Part shown: positions 1 through 7,559 of the stretch, one piece after another
Numbering within the stretch: the first letter of the stretch is position 1
Layout of the letters: each line of letters begins with the position of its first letter
Assembly (NCBI GenBank): GCA_903905665.1
Contig: CAIVHJ010000366.1
Span: 1-12,563, forward strand
Direction: 5' to 3'
Origin: an uncultured Phycisphaerales bacterium
GTDB taxonomy: Bacteria; Planctomycetota; Phycisphaerae; UBA1845; CAIVHJ01
DNA length: 12,563 nucleotides
Translations under genes and position numbers: made by a program
Notes under the pieces: model-generated
Database searches by the model: none
Seen by the model: the letters and a program-made list of their open reading frames with translations, nothing else
Told to the model about the DNA's origin: nothing

Positions 1-2
1 CT

Positions 3-1916
3 CCCGCCGTGGACGAGGCGATCGAGTTGTATCAGATGGCGGGACGGTGTCCGCCCGATCTCGATCAACTGCTGCTCCAAAAAGTTCAGTTGGCGGCCGC
101 GTATCATCTCAAGCAGGACTGGGCGGGTGTCGTGCGCATCTACCAGCAAATCCTGGGCGACCGATCATTGCGGGATCAGCCCTGGCCCGAATCCAGCGAG
201 CGAAAGAAATCGGCGCATGAAATTTGCACGCGACGGATCGGCAACCTGATCGTTGAGCACGGTCGTGAAATCTATCGGTCGTTTGACGATCAGGCGGGTT
301 CGATGCTGGGCGTCGCCACGACGACCCGGGACGTTAATCTTCTGGACCAGATCATCGACGGTCTGCCGAATTCCCTGTCGGCTCCGAAAGCCCTGATGGT
401 CAAAGGACAATTGCTCCGCCAAAACGGTTCACCGGTTCCGGCGGCCCGGATTTTTTACGCCGCGCTGGTCCGTTACCCCGAACAAATCGACGCCGCCGAT
501 GCCATCCGGCAAATCGCCGACAGTTACAGCCAGGCGGGCCGTCCCGAACTGGCGTGGTTGTGGCTCACGAAAGGGGCCCGAGAATACCCCAGTGGGCGAA
601 TTGCTTATGAGGGCAAGACAATCACCTGGTCAGAGTATCGCGCCCGGCTGGGTGATTTGACGAGTGTATTGCGGTGCCCGCGTCCGCAGATTGTCCCGCC
701 GCTCGAACCCGGCCCTCAGCGAACATTGAATGAATCGGATCGTGTGCTCACGCCTGAATACGAAGAGCATCGCCGGGCCGACTGGTCTTACATGGTGATG
801 TATTCCAGCGGCAGCATCCTCGCCCATGATCCCGTCACCGGCCAATCGCGATGGACAAAACCGGTTCCCGTGCATGACGAACCCCGCTTGCTCGCTCAAC
901 TCAAAAACGTCGTGGTCGTTTCGACGCGTCATGAGATCATCGGCATCGCACCCGGTGACGGACATATTTTATGGCAGGTGGGGCAACGGCCGGCGCAGAT
1001 TGACGATCCGCTCGCCGATCACGAGAACTTTCCGACGTGGCAGAGTCTCGATCTGTACGAGTCCACTCTGGCGGCCATACGCTCGGATGGCGAACTGGTT
1101 TGCCTCGACGTGGATTCGGGGCAAATTCGCTGGAAACAGCATCCGGAACCGAAACCGACGAATGGCCCCGTGGGTCTGAGTGATTCCTGCGTTTTTTATC
1201 CTACCGTCACGGATCGGTCGGCACAGGTGATCGTTCTTTCTGCCCAGACCGGGGAACGGCAACAGGTTGTCGAGCTTCCGGAACCCCGATCGGTTCTGAG
1301 AATTCGGCCCACGTGGGCGGGGAATGTCCTGCTGGTCACAAGCCAGTCGATTGGCGCGATCAATCCTCTGACGGGAAAAATCGAATGGTACGACACGTTC
1401 AATCCGACTCTGATGGCTGACACGGTTCACGTTGCCTTGGACGGCGTGGTTTTGTCGCCGGATGGATTGCACCTCGTGCAACTCAATCTGGACGACGGCC
1501 GCGAAATGTGGCGATCGGATGTTCTTGCCCGTAAAGAAGGTGAAATCTTCGTCTGGTACGCCGATGATGAAATCTACGTCCTGAACGAAAACCGGATTTT
1601 TTCGATTGATTCCGGATCGGGCCGCACACTGGGAATCATCAATCCGCAGGACAGCGCCTACCTTCAGCCGATCGGCATGACGCCGGATCGACTGTTGCTG
1701 ATCGGACAATCGTTTTCGGAAGACCCACCCCAGACGCGGAACTGGTTCTGGGCTTTGAATCGGCCGATTTTGGCCGACCAGACCCTCGCTTTCGACCGGG
1801 CTCAGTTGCTGGGGCCGTGTTCGGGGGCGATTGAGTTTTACGGCTATGATTCCGCTATAATGGAGCGATCTGAAAACACCCTCCGGACATGGATTGGGGT
1901 CAAAGTGCCAAAGTGA
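3..1916 (+). CDS. TPR and PQQ-like beta-propeller repeat protein, 5' end outside window
   Basis: The frame is open to the left edge, so the true start probably lies outside the window; the GTG at 9 is only the first possible start inside it. Counting from that GTG (635 residues), residues 1-200 are helical with TPR-like pairs (around AAAYHLKQDWAGVVRIYQQI and ADSYSQAGRPELAWLWLTKG). Residues 260-545 hold at least five blades of the PQQ/BamB-like propeller type, each with a D-x-x-[TS]/D-G-x-x-x-W signature: DPVTGQSRW, PGDGHILW, DVDSGQIRW, NPLTGKIEW, NLDDGREMW. Such propellers usually act as protein-binding platforms. No PQQ-dehydrogenase catalytic domain is seen, so I do not call an enzyme. A signal peptide would lie beyond the edge and cannot be judged. 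It ends 23 nt before the FlgI-like lipoprotein gene and is probably in its operon. The function is unknown; a periplasmic or outer-membrane assembly or scaffold role is inference. Confidence 0.85.
   Translation, partial: PAVDEAIELYQMAGRCPPDLDQLLLQKVQLAAAYHLKQDWAGVVRIYQQILGDRSLRDQPWPESSERKKSAHEICTRRIGNLIVEHGREIYRSFDDQAGSMLGVATTTRDVNLLDQIIDGLPNSLSAPKALMVKGQLLRQNGSPVPAARIFYAALVRYPEQIDAADAIRQIADSYSQAGRPELAWLWLTKGAREYPSGRIAYEGKTITWSEYRARLGDLTSVLRCPRPQIVPPLEPGPQRTLNESDRVLTPEYEEHRRADWSYMVMYSSGSILAHDPVTGQSRWTKPVPVHDEPRLLAQLKNVVVVSTRHEIIGIAPGDGHILWQVGQRPAQIDDPLADHENFPTWQSLDLYESTLAAIRSDGELVCLDVDSGQIRWKQHPEPKPTNGPVGLSDSCVFYPTVTDRSAQVIVLSAQTGERQQVVELPEPRSVLRIRPTWAGNVLLVTSQSIGAINPLTGKIEWYDTFNPTLMADTVHVALDGVVLSPDGLHLVQLNLDDGREMWRSDVLARKEGEIFVWYADDEIYVLNENRIFSIDSGSGRTLGIINPQDSAYLQPIGMTPDRLLLIGQSFSEDPPQTRNWFWALNRPILADQTLAFDRAQLLGPCSGAIEFYGYDSAIMERSENTLRTWIGVKVPK
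1831..1861 (+). promoter_or_regulatory. Candidate internal promoter for the FlgI-like lipoprotein gene
   Basis: A perfect TATAAT lies at 1856-1861, inside the last codons of the TPR/propeller gene. TTGAGT at 1831-1836 matches four of six consensus -35 bases, but the spacer is 19 bp, longer than the ideal 17. The predicted RNA start near 1868 would leave a leader of about 70 nt before the ATG at 1940. It could give the lipoprotein gene expression independent of the upstream gene. The call rests on sequence match only. Confidence 0.35.
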
Positions 1917-1942
1917 AAATGGAAAATGGAAAATTGAAAATG
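1915..1942 (+). repeat. Four tandem GAAAATK heptamers across a gene junction
   Basis: The units are GAAAATG (1915-1921), GAAAATG (1922-1928), GAAAATT (1929-1935) and GAAAATG (1936-1942). The array begins inside the TGA stop of the upstream gene (1914-1916) and its last unit supplies the ATG at 1940. Two 7-nt copies of CAAAGTG (1901-1907 and 1909-1915) directly precede it. Short AT-rich heptamer arrays of this look recur between genes in many bacteria; whether this one is dispersed in this genome cannot be seen from one window. Confidence 0.75.
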
Positions 1943-3739
1943 AGACACGCGCAGGTTTCGAACGGCCCAAAGCGATGGTTCGTCCAGGCTGCGGTAATTC
2001 TGTTGTTTTTCTTGCCGGGACTGCTCGCTTTTTCCGGTTGTGCGGAATTCGGGAAGATGTTCAAGGACAAGCCCCGAAACGATCCCGCCCAAAACTCGGC
2101 TGATTCGGAATCTACCAAAGCAGTTGAACAATGGGCCCGATCGCCGGCCATACGTGACACAATTGGAGAAGCCACCACCGTTCAGGGCCTGCGCGCTATG
2201 CGTGTTCGAGGTTATGGGGTGGTTACCGGATTGGGAATCACGGGATCCAAAACGTGCCCGGATCGAATCCGAAAGCAGGTCATCGCCGAAATGCTCAAGC
2301 GATATCCGCCCGATTTGACGGGACCGGACCAGGCGAAGGTCAATCCGGAACAGATCATCGGTCGGCAGGATACCGCCATCGTAGAGGTGGAGGGGGAGAT
2401 TCCGGCGGGGGCGCTGAAGGGGAGCTCCTTCGATCTGACGCTCGTTGCGGTTCCCGGTTCGGACACGACGTCGTTGGAGGGAGGCTACCTGCTTCCGTGC
2501 GATCTCAAACTTTTTCGACAAATCGACGAAGCCACCGTGCAGGAAGGAAAAATCATCGCCGAGGGACGGGGATCCGTGTTCCTCAATCCGTTTTCGCAGC
2601 GAGAAGATTCGGCGACACCGACCAATCTTCGGCAGGGACGGGTCATCGCAGGGGGAGTTGCGCTGGAAGACCGTCGGATTCAACTGCAGTTGATCACTGC
2701 GTCTTATGCGGCGGCCAGTCGTATTCAGGAGCGGATCAACGGCAAGTTCGGCACGAATCCGCGAGTGGCCTCGGCGGAATCCCCGTCCTACGTTTCGCTG
2801 AAAATCCCCCGAAGTTTTCTGGGCCGCGAGTTGGATTTTGTGGCCCACGTCCGCCATTTGTATCTGAGCGAATCCCCGGAATTTACGGATCGGCGGATTC
2901 AGGAACTGTCTGATGCGATTCGCGATGCGAACGCCCCCCATGACAGCATCGGTTTGGCGTGGGAAGGCATCGGTAAAACCGTCAAGCCCATCGTGCAGAA
3001 TCTTTATTCGGACAAGCAGAACCACGTCAGTTACTTCAGTGCCCGCACCGGTCTCCATCTCGGAGATAATCTTGCCATTGGAGTGCTCGAACGACACGCG
3101 ATCAATCCCGATAGTTCCTATCAGACAGAGGCCATCTCGGAACTGGGCTGGGCCACCGAGAAACCCGCCGCCGCCAATGTCCTGTTGAAAATCCTGACCG
3201 GAAATCAGGACTTTCGAATACGCATGGCAGCTTACGAAGCCCTGATTCACCACAACGAACCATCGCTCAATACGACTCCGCTGGATATGGATTTTGTGCT
3301 CGATACCGTTACCACGGTTGACGGTCCCCCCATGATCTACGCCAAAACCGGTCAGCACGCGCGGATCGTGGTCGTGGGCGATCCTCGCTGCCGCACGCCT
3401 TTGCTCTTTCGCCATTCACGCGGAGTGGTGACGATGAGCGCCGAACCCGAAGCCGACCATCTGACATTGATTCGTACCACCCCCAACGGACTGGTTTCAC
3501 CGGCGCTCGAGGGACCGCTCAACGTGGTGGAACTCATTCAATTCATGGGCAACAAAGCCCGCGAAAACAAGTCGGGGCAGGTCACCGGACTGGGGATGGC
3601 TTATTCCCAGATTCTGGATGTGATCTCCTCGTTGTGCGCCGACGGGACCATCCCGGCGGAGTTCCGTTTCGAGCGAATCGGAGCCGTGGATATCACCGCA
3701 CCATCCAAGTGGATCGGCCGACCCGAATCGGACCTGTAA
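1940..3739 (+). CDS. FlgI-like (flagellar P-ring domain) lipoprotein with C-terminal extension
   Basis: With the ATG at 1940 the product has 599 residues. This start gives a clean lipoprotein signal: basic n-region (residues 1-12), hydrophobic core 13-31, lipobox AFSGC with Cys34. In-frame ATGs at 1889 and 1919 would add a tail coded by the heptamer array; neither has a good ribosome binding site. Residues about 70-295 resemble FlgI: VQGLRAMRVRGYGVVTGLG (81-99), then 146-190 with IPAGALKGSSFDLTLVAVPG and SLEGGYLL, then ASYAAASRIQERINGKFG (254-271) before a VSLKIP strand. Residues 378-436 look like HEAT-type helical repeats, and a beta-rich end follows. FlgI forms the periplasmic P ring around the flagellar rod, is about 365 residues long and is normally a plain secreted protein. 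The lipid anchor, greater length and absence of flagellar neighbours argue against an ordinary P ring. The FlgI relation is fairly sure; the role is unknown. Confidence 0.85.
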   Translation: MRHAQVSNGPKRWFVQAAVILLFFLPGLLAFSGCAEFGKMFKDKPRNDPAQNSADSESTKAVEQWARSPAIRDTIGEATTVQGLRAMRVRGYGVVTGLGITGSKTCPDRIRKQVIAEMLKRYPPDLTGPDQAKVNPEQIIGRQDTAIVEVEGEIPAGALKGSSFDLTLVAVPGSDTTSLEGGYLLPCDLKLFRQIDEATVQEGKIIAEGRGSVFLNPFSQREDSATPTNLRQGRVIAGGVALEDRRIQLQLITASYAAASRIQERINGKFGTNPRVASAESPSYVSLKIPRSFLGRELDFVAHVRHLYLSESPEFTDRRIQELSDAIRDANAPHDSIGLAWEGIGKTVKPIVQNLYSDKQNHVSYFSARTGLHLGDNLAIGVLERHAINPDSSYQTEAISELGWATEKPAAANVLLKILTGNQDFRIRMAAYEALIHHNEPSLNTTPLDMDFVLDTVTTVDGPPMIYAKTGQHARIVVVGDPRCRTPLLFRHSRGVVTMSAEPEADHLTLIRTTPNGLVSPALEGPLNVVELIQFMGNKARENKSGQVTGLGMAYSQILDVISSLCADGTIPAEFRFERIGAVDITAPSKWIGRPESDL

Positions 3740-3832
3740 TCCGCCAACCATGACCCTCGCAACCCAGGGGAAAGACGACCGGCGCTGTCGGTTCAACCTC
3801 AAGAAAATTAGGAACTTATGTCGATAAACCCA

Positions 3833-3862
3833 TTGAAATATGGCGCGGGATTGTGTTACACT
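3833..3862 (+). promoter_or_regulatory. Candidate promoter of smc
   Basis: TTGAAA (3833-3838, five of six matches to the -35 consensus) is followed by an 18-bp spacer and an extended -10, TGT plus TACACT (3857-3862, four of six). RNA would start near 3869, giving a leader of about 90 nt before the smc start codon. This is the best promoter-like sequence in the 220-bp spacer between the FlgI-like gene and smc; the rest of the spacer (3740-3832) shows nothing I can name. Confidence 0.45.
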
Positions 3863-3887
3863 TCCCCTGAATGGATAGGGTGGCTAC

Positions 3888-3952
3888 GGACTGTCGCCGT
3901 CCACACAACTGGGCCGAGGATGGGCCTCCTCTTTGGAAACATGGAGGTTTCC
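3888..3952 (+). promoter_or_regulatory. smc leader: three hairpins, ribosome binding site in the last loop
   Basis: Three consecutive inverted repeats lie between the candidate promoter and smc. They are GGAC/GTCC (3888-3891 with 3899-3902), GAGGA/TCCTC (3916-3920 with 3927-3931) and GGAAAC/GTTTCC (3935-3940 with 3947-3952). The third is a perfect 6-bp stem with a 6-nt loop. The Shine-Dalgarno GGAGG (3943-3947) lies in that loop and ends in the first base of the 3' arm, 12 nt before the ATG at 3960. Folding could hide or present the site. A regulatory role is inference; the inverted repeats are seen directly. Confidence 0.4.
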
Positions 3953-3959
3953 TGCTGCG

Positions 3960-6900
3960 ATGATCCTCAAAAAAATCATCATTTCGGGATTCAAGAGCTT
4001 CTGCGACAAAACAGAGTTTGATTTCTCTGAAGGAATCACTTGCATCGTCGGACCCAACGGTTGCGGCAAGAGCAACGTCGTCGATGCGTTCAAGTGGGTT
4101 CTGGGCGAGCAATCCGCTAAGTCGCTTCGCGGCGAACAGATGATGGACATGATTTTCAACGGTTCGGCGACGCGCCGCAGCAGCGGTCTCGCACAGGTTG
4201 ATCTCGTGTTCGACAACGCCGATCGGTCGCTCAATCTCGACCAGCCGGAAGTCACCATCGGCCGCCGGTTGTTCCGATCGGGCGAAAGCGATTACCTCAT
4301 CAACGCTCAGTCGGTTCGTCTCAAAGACATCCGTGAACTGTTTTTTGACACCGGTGTCGGAGTGGACGCCTATTCCGTGATCGAACAGGGCAAGGTCGAT
4401 CTCCTGCTGCAATCCAATCCCGAACAGCGGCGCGAAATTTTTGAAGAAGCCGCCGGCATCAGCAAGTACAAAGCCCGCCGCAAAGAGGCGCAGCGGAAAC
4501 TCGAACGTACGCAGCAGAACCTGCTCCGTCTGCAGGACATTCTTGACGAGTTGCAAAAGCGATTGCGCAGCGTGAAGTTGGCGGCCACCAAAGCCCGTCA
4601 TTTTCAGGAATACGATCAGCGGTTGCGCGAACTGCGGGCGTCTCATGCTCTGGCGGAGTACCATCGACTGACGCAGGAGCACGAGTCCCTTCAGCAGGAG
4701 ATGACGCGACTGGAGGACGAACGCGTTTCGCTGCAAGCGCAACTTTCCCGACACGAAGCCGACCAGAGCAGCATCGCCTCTGAAATTCTGCGAACGGATC
4801 AAACGCTGGAAGAGCACCATCAGCGAACCACTTTGTTGCACTCGCAGTTGACGACGATCGAAGAGCGCATTCGTCTGTCGCAACAGCATCAAACCGAGCA
4901 GGAAGAACTTCTCCAAACGAATCGACGCCGAGCCGCCGAGGAACAAACGCGAATCCAGTCGCTCCGAGACAACATTCAGACGGAACAGACCCGGTTGCCG
5001 GTTCTCGAAGCGGAACACGCCGCCCACCAGGAAAAAGTCATCACTCTGACGCAACAGGAAAACGATCTGGCCAACCAGATCACCGAATTGCAGGCGTGTC
5101 TGGAGGACGAAAAATCCGGTTTGATCGACCTGCTGCATCGCAGCGCCGATTTACGAAACGAAATCGCGGCGATTGAGGCCAACCACCAGTCCCTCGCCGG
5201 TCAAAAACTCCGCCTGGAAGCCCGAGGGGGAAAACTTTGCGAAGACCTCGAAAACGTCCTCCATCGCAAAACCGTGGCTCAGACCAGCCTGACTGAAATC
5301 CAGTCCGTCGTCACACGCGAAAATCAGCAACTCAACGAAAAACAAAGCCTCCTCGAGCAAACCCGGTCCGAGCGTTCGGAATGTCTGTCGGAGCTGGCGC
5401 GACTGCAAACCGATCACGGCGCGATGTTCTCCGAACTGGACGTACTCAAAGACCTTGAGCAGAAGATGGAGGGTGTGGATCAGGCGGTTCGGGAGCTGCT
5501 GCATCGCAAAACGGCCAATCCCGAACACGCCCAGTTGGCGGCCATTGCGGGTCTGGTGGCGGATGTGATTTCCACCGACGTCGATCACGCCCCGGTTATC
5601 GAAGCCGCACTGGAACGCTGGGCGCAACACCTTGTCGTCACCGACAGCGAAGCGTTTCTTTCGCTCAACGGGCAGCTGTCCGACCTGAAGGGGCGACTCC
5701 ACGTTTTGTGCGCGGATCGGTTGAGTCCGTTTTTCGGCGGGCGGGACCTCAGCGGCGAAGAAGGTTTCATCGCGCGGGCGATCGACTGGGTTCGGTATCC
5801 CGAAGAACTGGAATACGTGGTTCGGCATCTACTCGGGAAAACCGTCGTTGTGGAAACGCTTGCCGATGCCGTCCGGTTGGCCGAATCCGACGTGCAAAAT
5901 CATGAGTTCATCACTCGAAAAGGCGAAGTCGTTGACAGCCACGGACGACTGGTCCTCGGTCCCAAATCCGAACGCACGGGATTGATCTCCCGAAAAAGCA
6001 GAATCCGAGAGATTCAGCAGAAGCTCGAAAGCATCGACGTTCGTCTGGAGACGCTTCGGGATACATCCAACCGCCTGCAAACGCAGGAAATTCACCTGAA
6101 CCATCTGACGGCGGAACTGCGCGGCGCCATGACCGACAACATCACGCTTCGGGCCGAAAAGCAGACCGAATTCCAGCGGGCCCTCGACGAAATGCAACGC
6201 CTCACTCAGGAGCAACCCCTGATCGCCGGTGAATTGGCGATGCTTGAAAACCAGATGCTTCAGGCGATGGAAAAAAGCACGCTCAACCGCGAATCGCTCC
6301 GAACCATCGAGGAGCAAAACAAGCGACGCGAATCCGCCGTCGCGGAATATCAACAAACACTGAACGATCGCACACGGCAACGAACGGCGCAACAAGAATT
6401 ACTCACACAGGCCCGAGTGGCCGCCGGTCAATTGCTGGAAAAGTATCAGGCGGCGAAGGAAACGATTCAGACGCTGACTTTGGCGCTGGGGGCGACGCAA
6501 CGATCGCTGGATGAACTGGCTCAACACATCGAGCAATGCGAATTTCGGCTGGCGGAATCCGCTCGGCAAATCGACGAGGCGACCCAGGAACAGACCCGGT
6601 TGCGGAAATCCATCGAGGAACACGAAGTCGACACGCTCAAGGTCCGCCGCCACCGCGAGACGCTGCGAGAAGCATCCGAATCGCTCGCCGAACTCTGCAA
6701 GGCTGCCCGAACGGCCCTTCACGACGCCGAGGAACAGATTCATCGACAGCAGATGCGATTTCAGGAAGTGGTGGTTCGGCGGGATGAATTGATCCTGCGG
6801 ACGCGCGAGGAACTCAATCTTCTACTGGATCAACTTTACGAAACCTACGAACCCGCTCAACAGGACCCGTCCGCCGTCGAACGAGAAATTCAGGAACTTC

Positions 6901-7544
6901 GCGACAAAATTTCCCGACTGGGCAACATCAACGTCGATGCCATCACCGAGCAACTGGAACTCGAACAACGACTGGGGTTCCTCGAAACTCAGTGGCGCGA
7001 TCTGGACGATTCCCGACGTCAACTGGAGGACCTGATCGTCCGCCTCAACAACGAATCCCGTGAGCGGTTCACGCAGACTTTTGAGCAGGTGCGATCTCAC
7101 TTTCAGGAGATGTTCCGCAAATTGTTCGGCGGGGGCAAAGCCGATCTGGTGCTCGATCCGAACGTCCCCGATCCGCTCGAAGCCGGCATCGAAATCCTCG
7201 CCCGACCTCCCGGAAAGGAATTGCAGAGCATTTCGCTGATGTCCGGCGGCGAAAAAACGCTGACGACCATCGCTTTGCTAATGAGCATTTTCCAGTCCAA
7301 GCCGTCGCCGTTCGTATTTCTGGACGAGGTGGACGCCGCGCTGGATGAAGCCAACAACGAACGCTTCAACCGAATCGTGCAGGAGTTCCTCGCTCAGTCG
7401 CAGTTCATTGTGATCACGCACTCCAAGCGAACGATGCAGATGGCGAGCACTCTGTACGGTGTGACCATGCAGGAACCCGGCGTTTCTCGCCGCGTCAGCG
7501 TCCGATTCGAAAACCACTCCACTCCCGAATCCGCTGTTGCATGA
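3960..7544 (+). CDS. smc: Chromosome partition/condensation protein SMC
   Basis: SMC is the ATPase of the bacterial condensin complex with ScpA and ScpB, which extrudes DNA loops and helps separate sister chromosomes. The product is 1194 residues, the usual length. The ATG at 3960 was chosen because SMC proteins begin with MxLKxxxISGFKSF, as here; an upstream TTG at 3933 only adds nine unmatched residues. Seen in order: Walker A GPNGCGKSN (31-39), Q-rich and E-rich coiled coil (about 170-510), hinge (about 525-680, including VVVETLADAVRLA and DSHGRLVLG), second coiled coil (about 680-1010), the GNINVDAI region, ABC signature LMSGGEK (1093-1099) and Walker B FVFLDEVD (1118-1125) followed by a D-loop ALDEAN. 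All ATPase motifs are intact. No scpA or scpB lies in the window. It converges with lgt across a 15-nt gap with no visible terminator. Confidence 0.98.
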   Translation: MILKKIIISGFKSFCDKTEFDFSEGITCIVGPNGCGKSNVVDAFKWVLGEQSAKSLRGEQMMDMIFNGSATRRSSGLAQVDLVFDNADRSLNLDQPEVTIGRRLFRSGESDYLINAQSVRLKDIRELFFDTGVGVDAYSVIEQGKVDLLLQSNPEQRREIFEEAAGISKYKARRKEAQRKLERTQQNLLRLQDILDELQKRLRSVKLAATKARHFQEYDQRLRELRASHALAEYHRLTQEHESLQQEMTRLEDERVSLQAQLSRHEADQSSIASEILRTDQTLEEHHQRTTLLHSQLTTIEERIRLSQQHQTEQEELLQTNRRRAAEEQTRIQSLRDNIQTEQTRLPVLEAEHAAHQEKVITLTQQENDLANQITELQACLEDEKSGLIDLLHRSADLRNEIAAIEANHQSLAGQKLRLEARGGKLCEDLENVLHRKTVAQTSLTEIQSVVTRENQQLNEKQSLLEQTRSERSECLSELARLQTDHGAMFSELDVLKDLEQKMEGVDQAVRELLHRKTANPEHAQLAAIAGLVADVISTDVDHAPVIEAALERWAQHLVVTDSEAFLSLNGQLSDLKGRLHVLCADRLSPFFGGRDLSGEEGFIARAIDWVRYPEELEYVVRHLLGKTVVVETLADAVRLAESDVQNHEFITRKGEVVDSHGRLVLGPKSERTGLISRKSRIREIQQKLESIDVRLETLRDTSNRLQTQEIHLNHLTAELRGAMTDNITLRAEKQTEFQRALDEMQRLTQEQPLIAGELAMLENQMLQAMEKSTLNRESLRTIEEQNKRRESAVAEYQQTLNDRTRQRTAQQELLTQARVAAGQLLEKYQAAKETIQTLTLALGATQRSLDELAQHIEQCEFRLAESARQIDEATQEQTRLRKSIEEHEVDTLKVRRHRETLREASESLAELCKAARTALHDAEEQIHRQQMRFQEVVVRRDELILRTREELNLLLDQLYETYEPAQQDPSAVEREIQELRDKISRLGNINVDAITEQLELEQRLGFLETQWRDLDDSRRQLEDLIVRLNNESRERFTQTFEQVRSHFQEMFRKLFGGGKADLVLDPNVPDPLEAGIEILARPPGKELQSISLMSGGEKTLTTIALLMSIFQSKPSPFVFLDEVDAALDEANNERFNRIVQEFLAQSQFIVITHSKRTMQMASTLYGVTMQEPGVSRRVSVRFENHSTPESAVA

Positions 7545-7559
7545 TCGGAACCAGTTCAT

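Noticed and set aside
1844..3415. A 523-codon open frame on the minus strand opposite the FlgI-like gene
   Set aside because: It is a shadow of the real gene in a genome with few stops in antisense frames. It has no recognisable domain or suitable start, and its sequence is low-complexity rich in R, S and G.
3765..3800. Possible terminator after the FlgI-like gene (ACCG/CGGT inverted repeat)
   Set aside because: The stem is about four pairs and is followed by an A-rich stretch, not a T run.
3818..4021. A short 67-codon open frame overlapping the smc start
   Set aside because: It overlaps the smc leader and head in another frame, has no ribosome binding site and has no known similarity.
3816..5138. 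A 440-codon open frame on the minus strand inside smc
   Set aside because: It is antisense to the conserved SMC ATPase head and coiled coil, and its Leu/Phe/Arg-rich composition is what antisense of a Gln/Glu-rich coiled coil gives.
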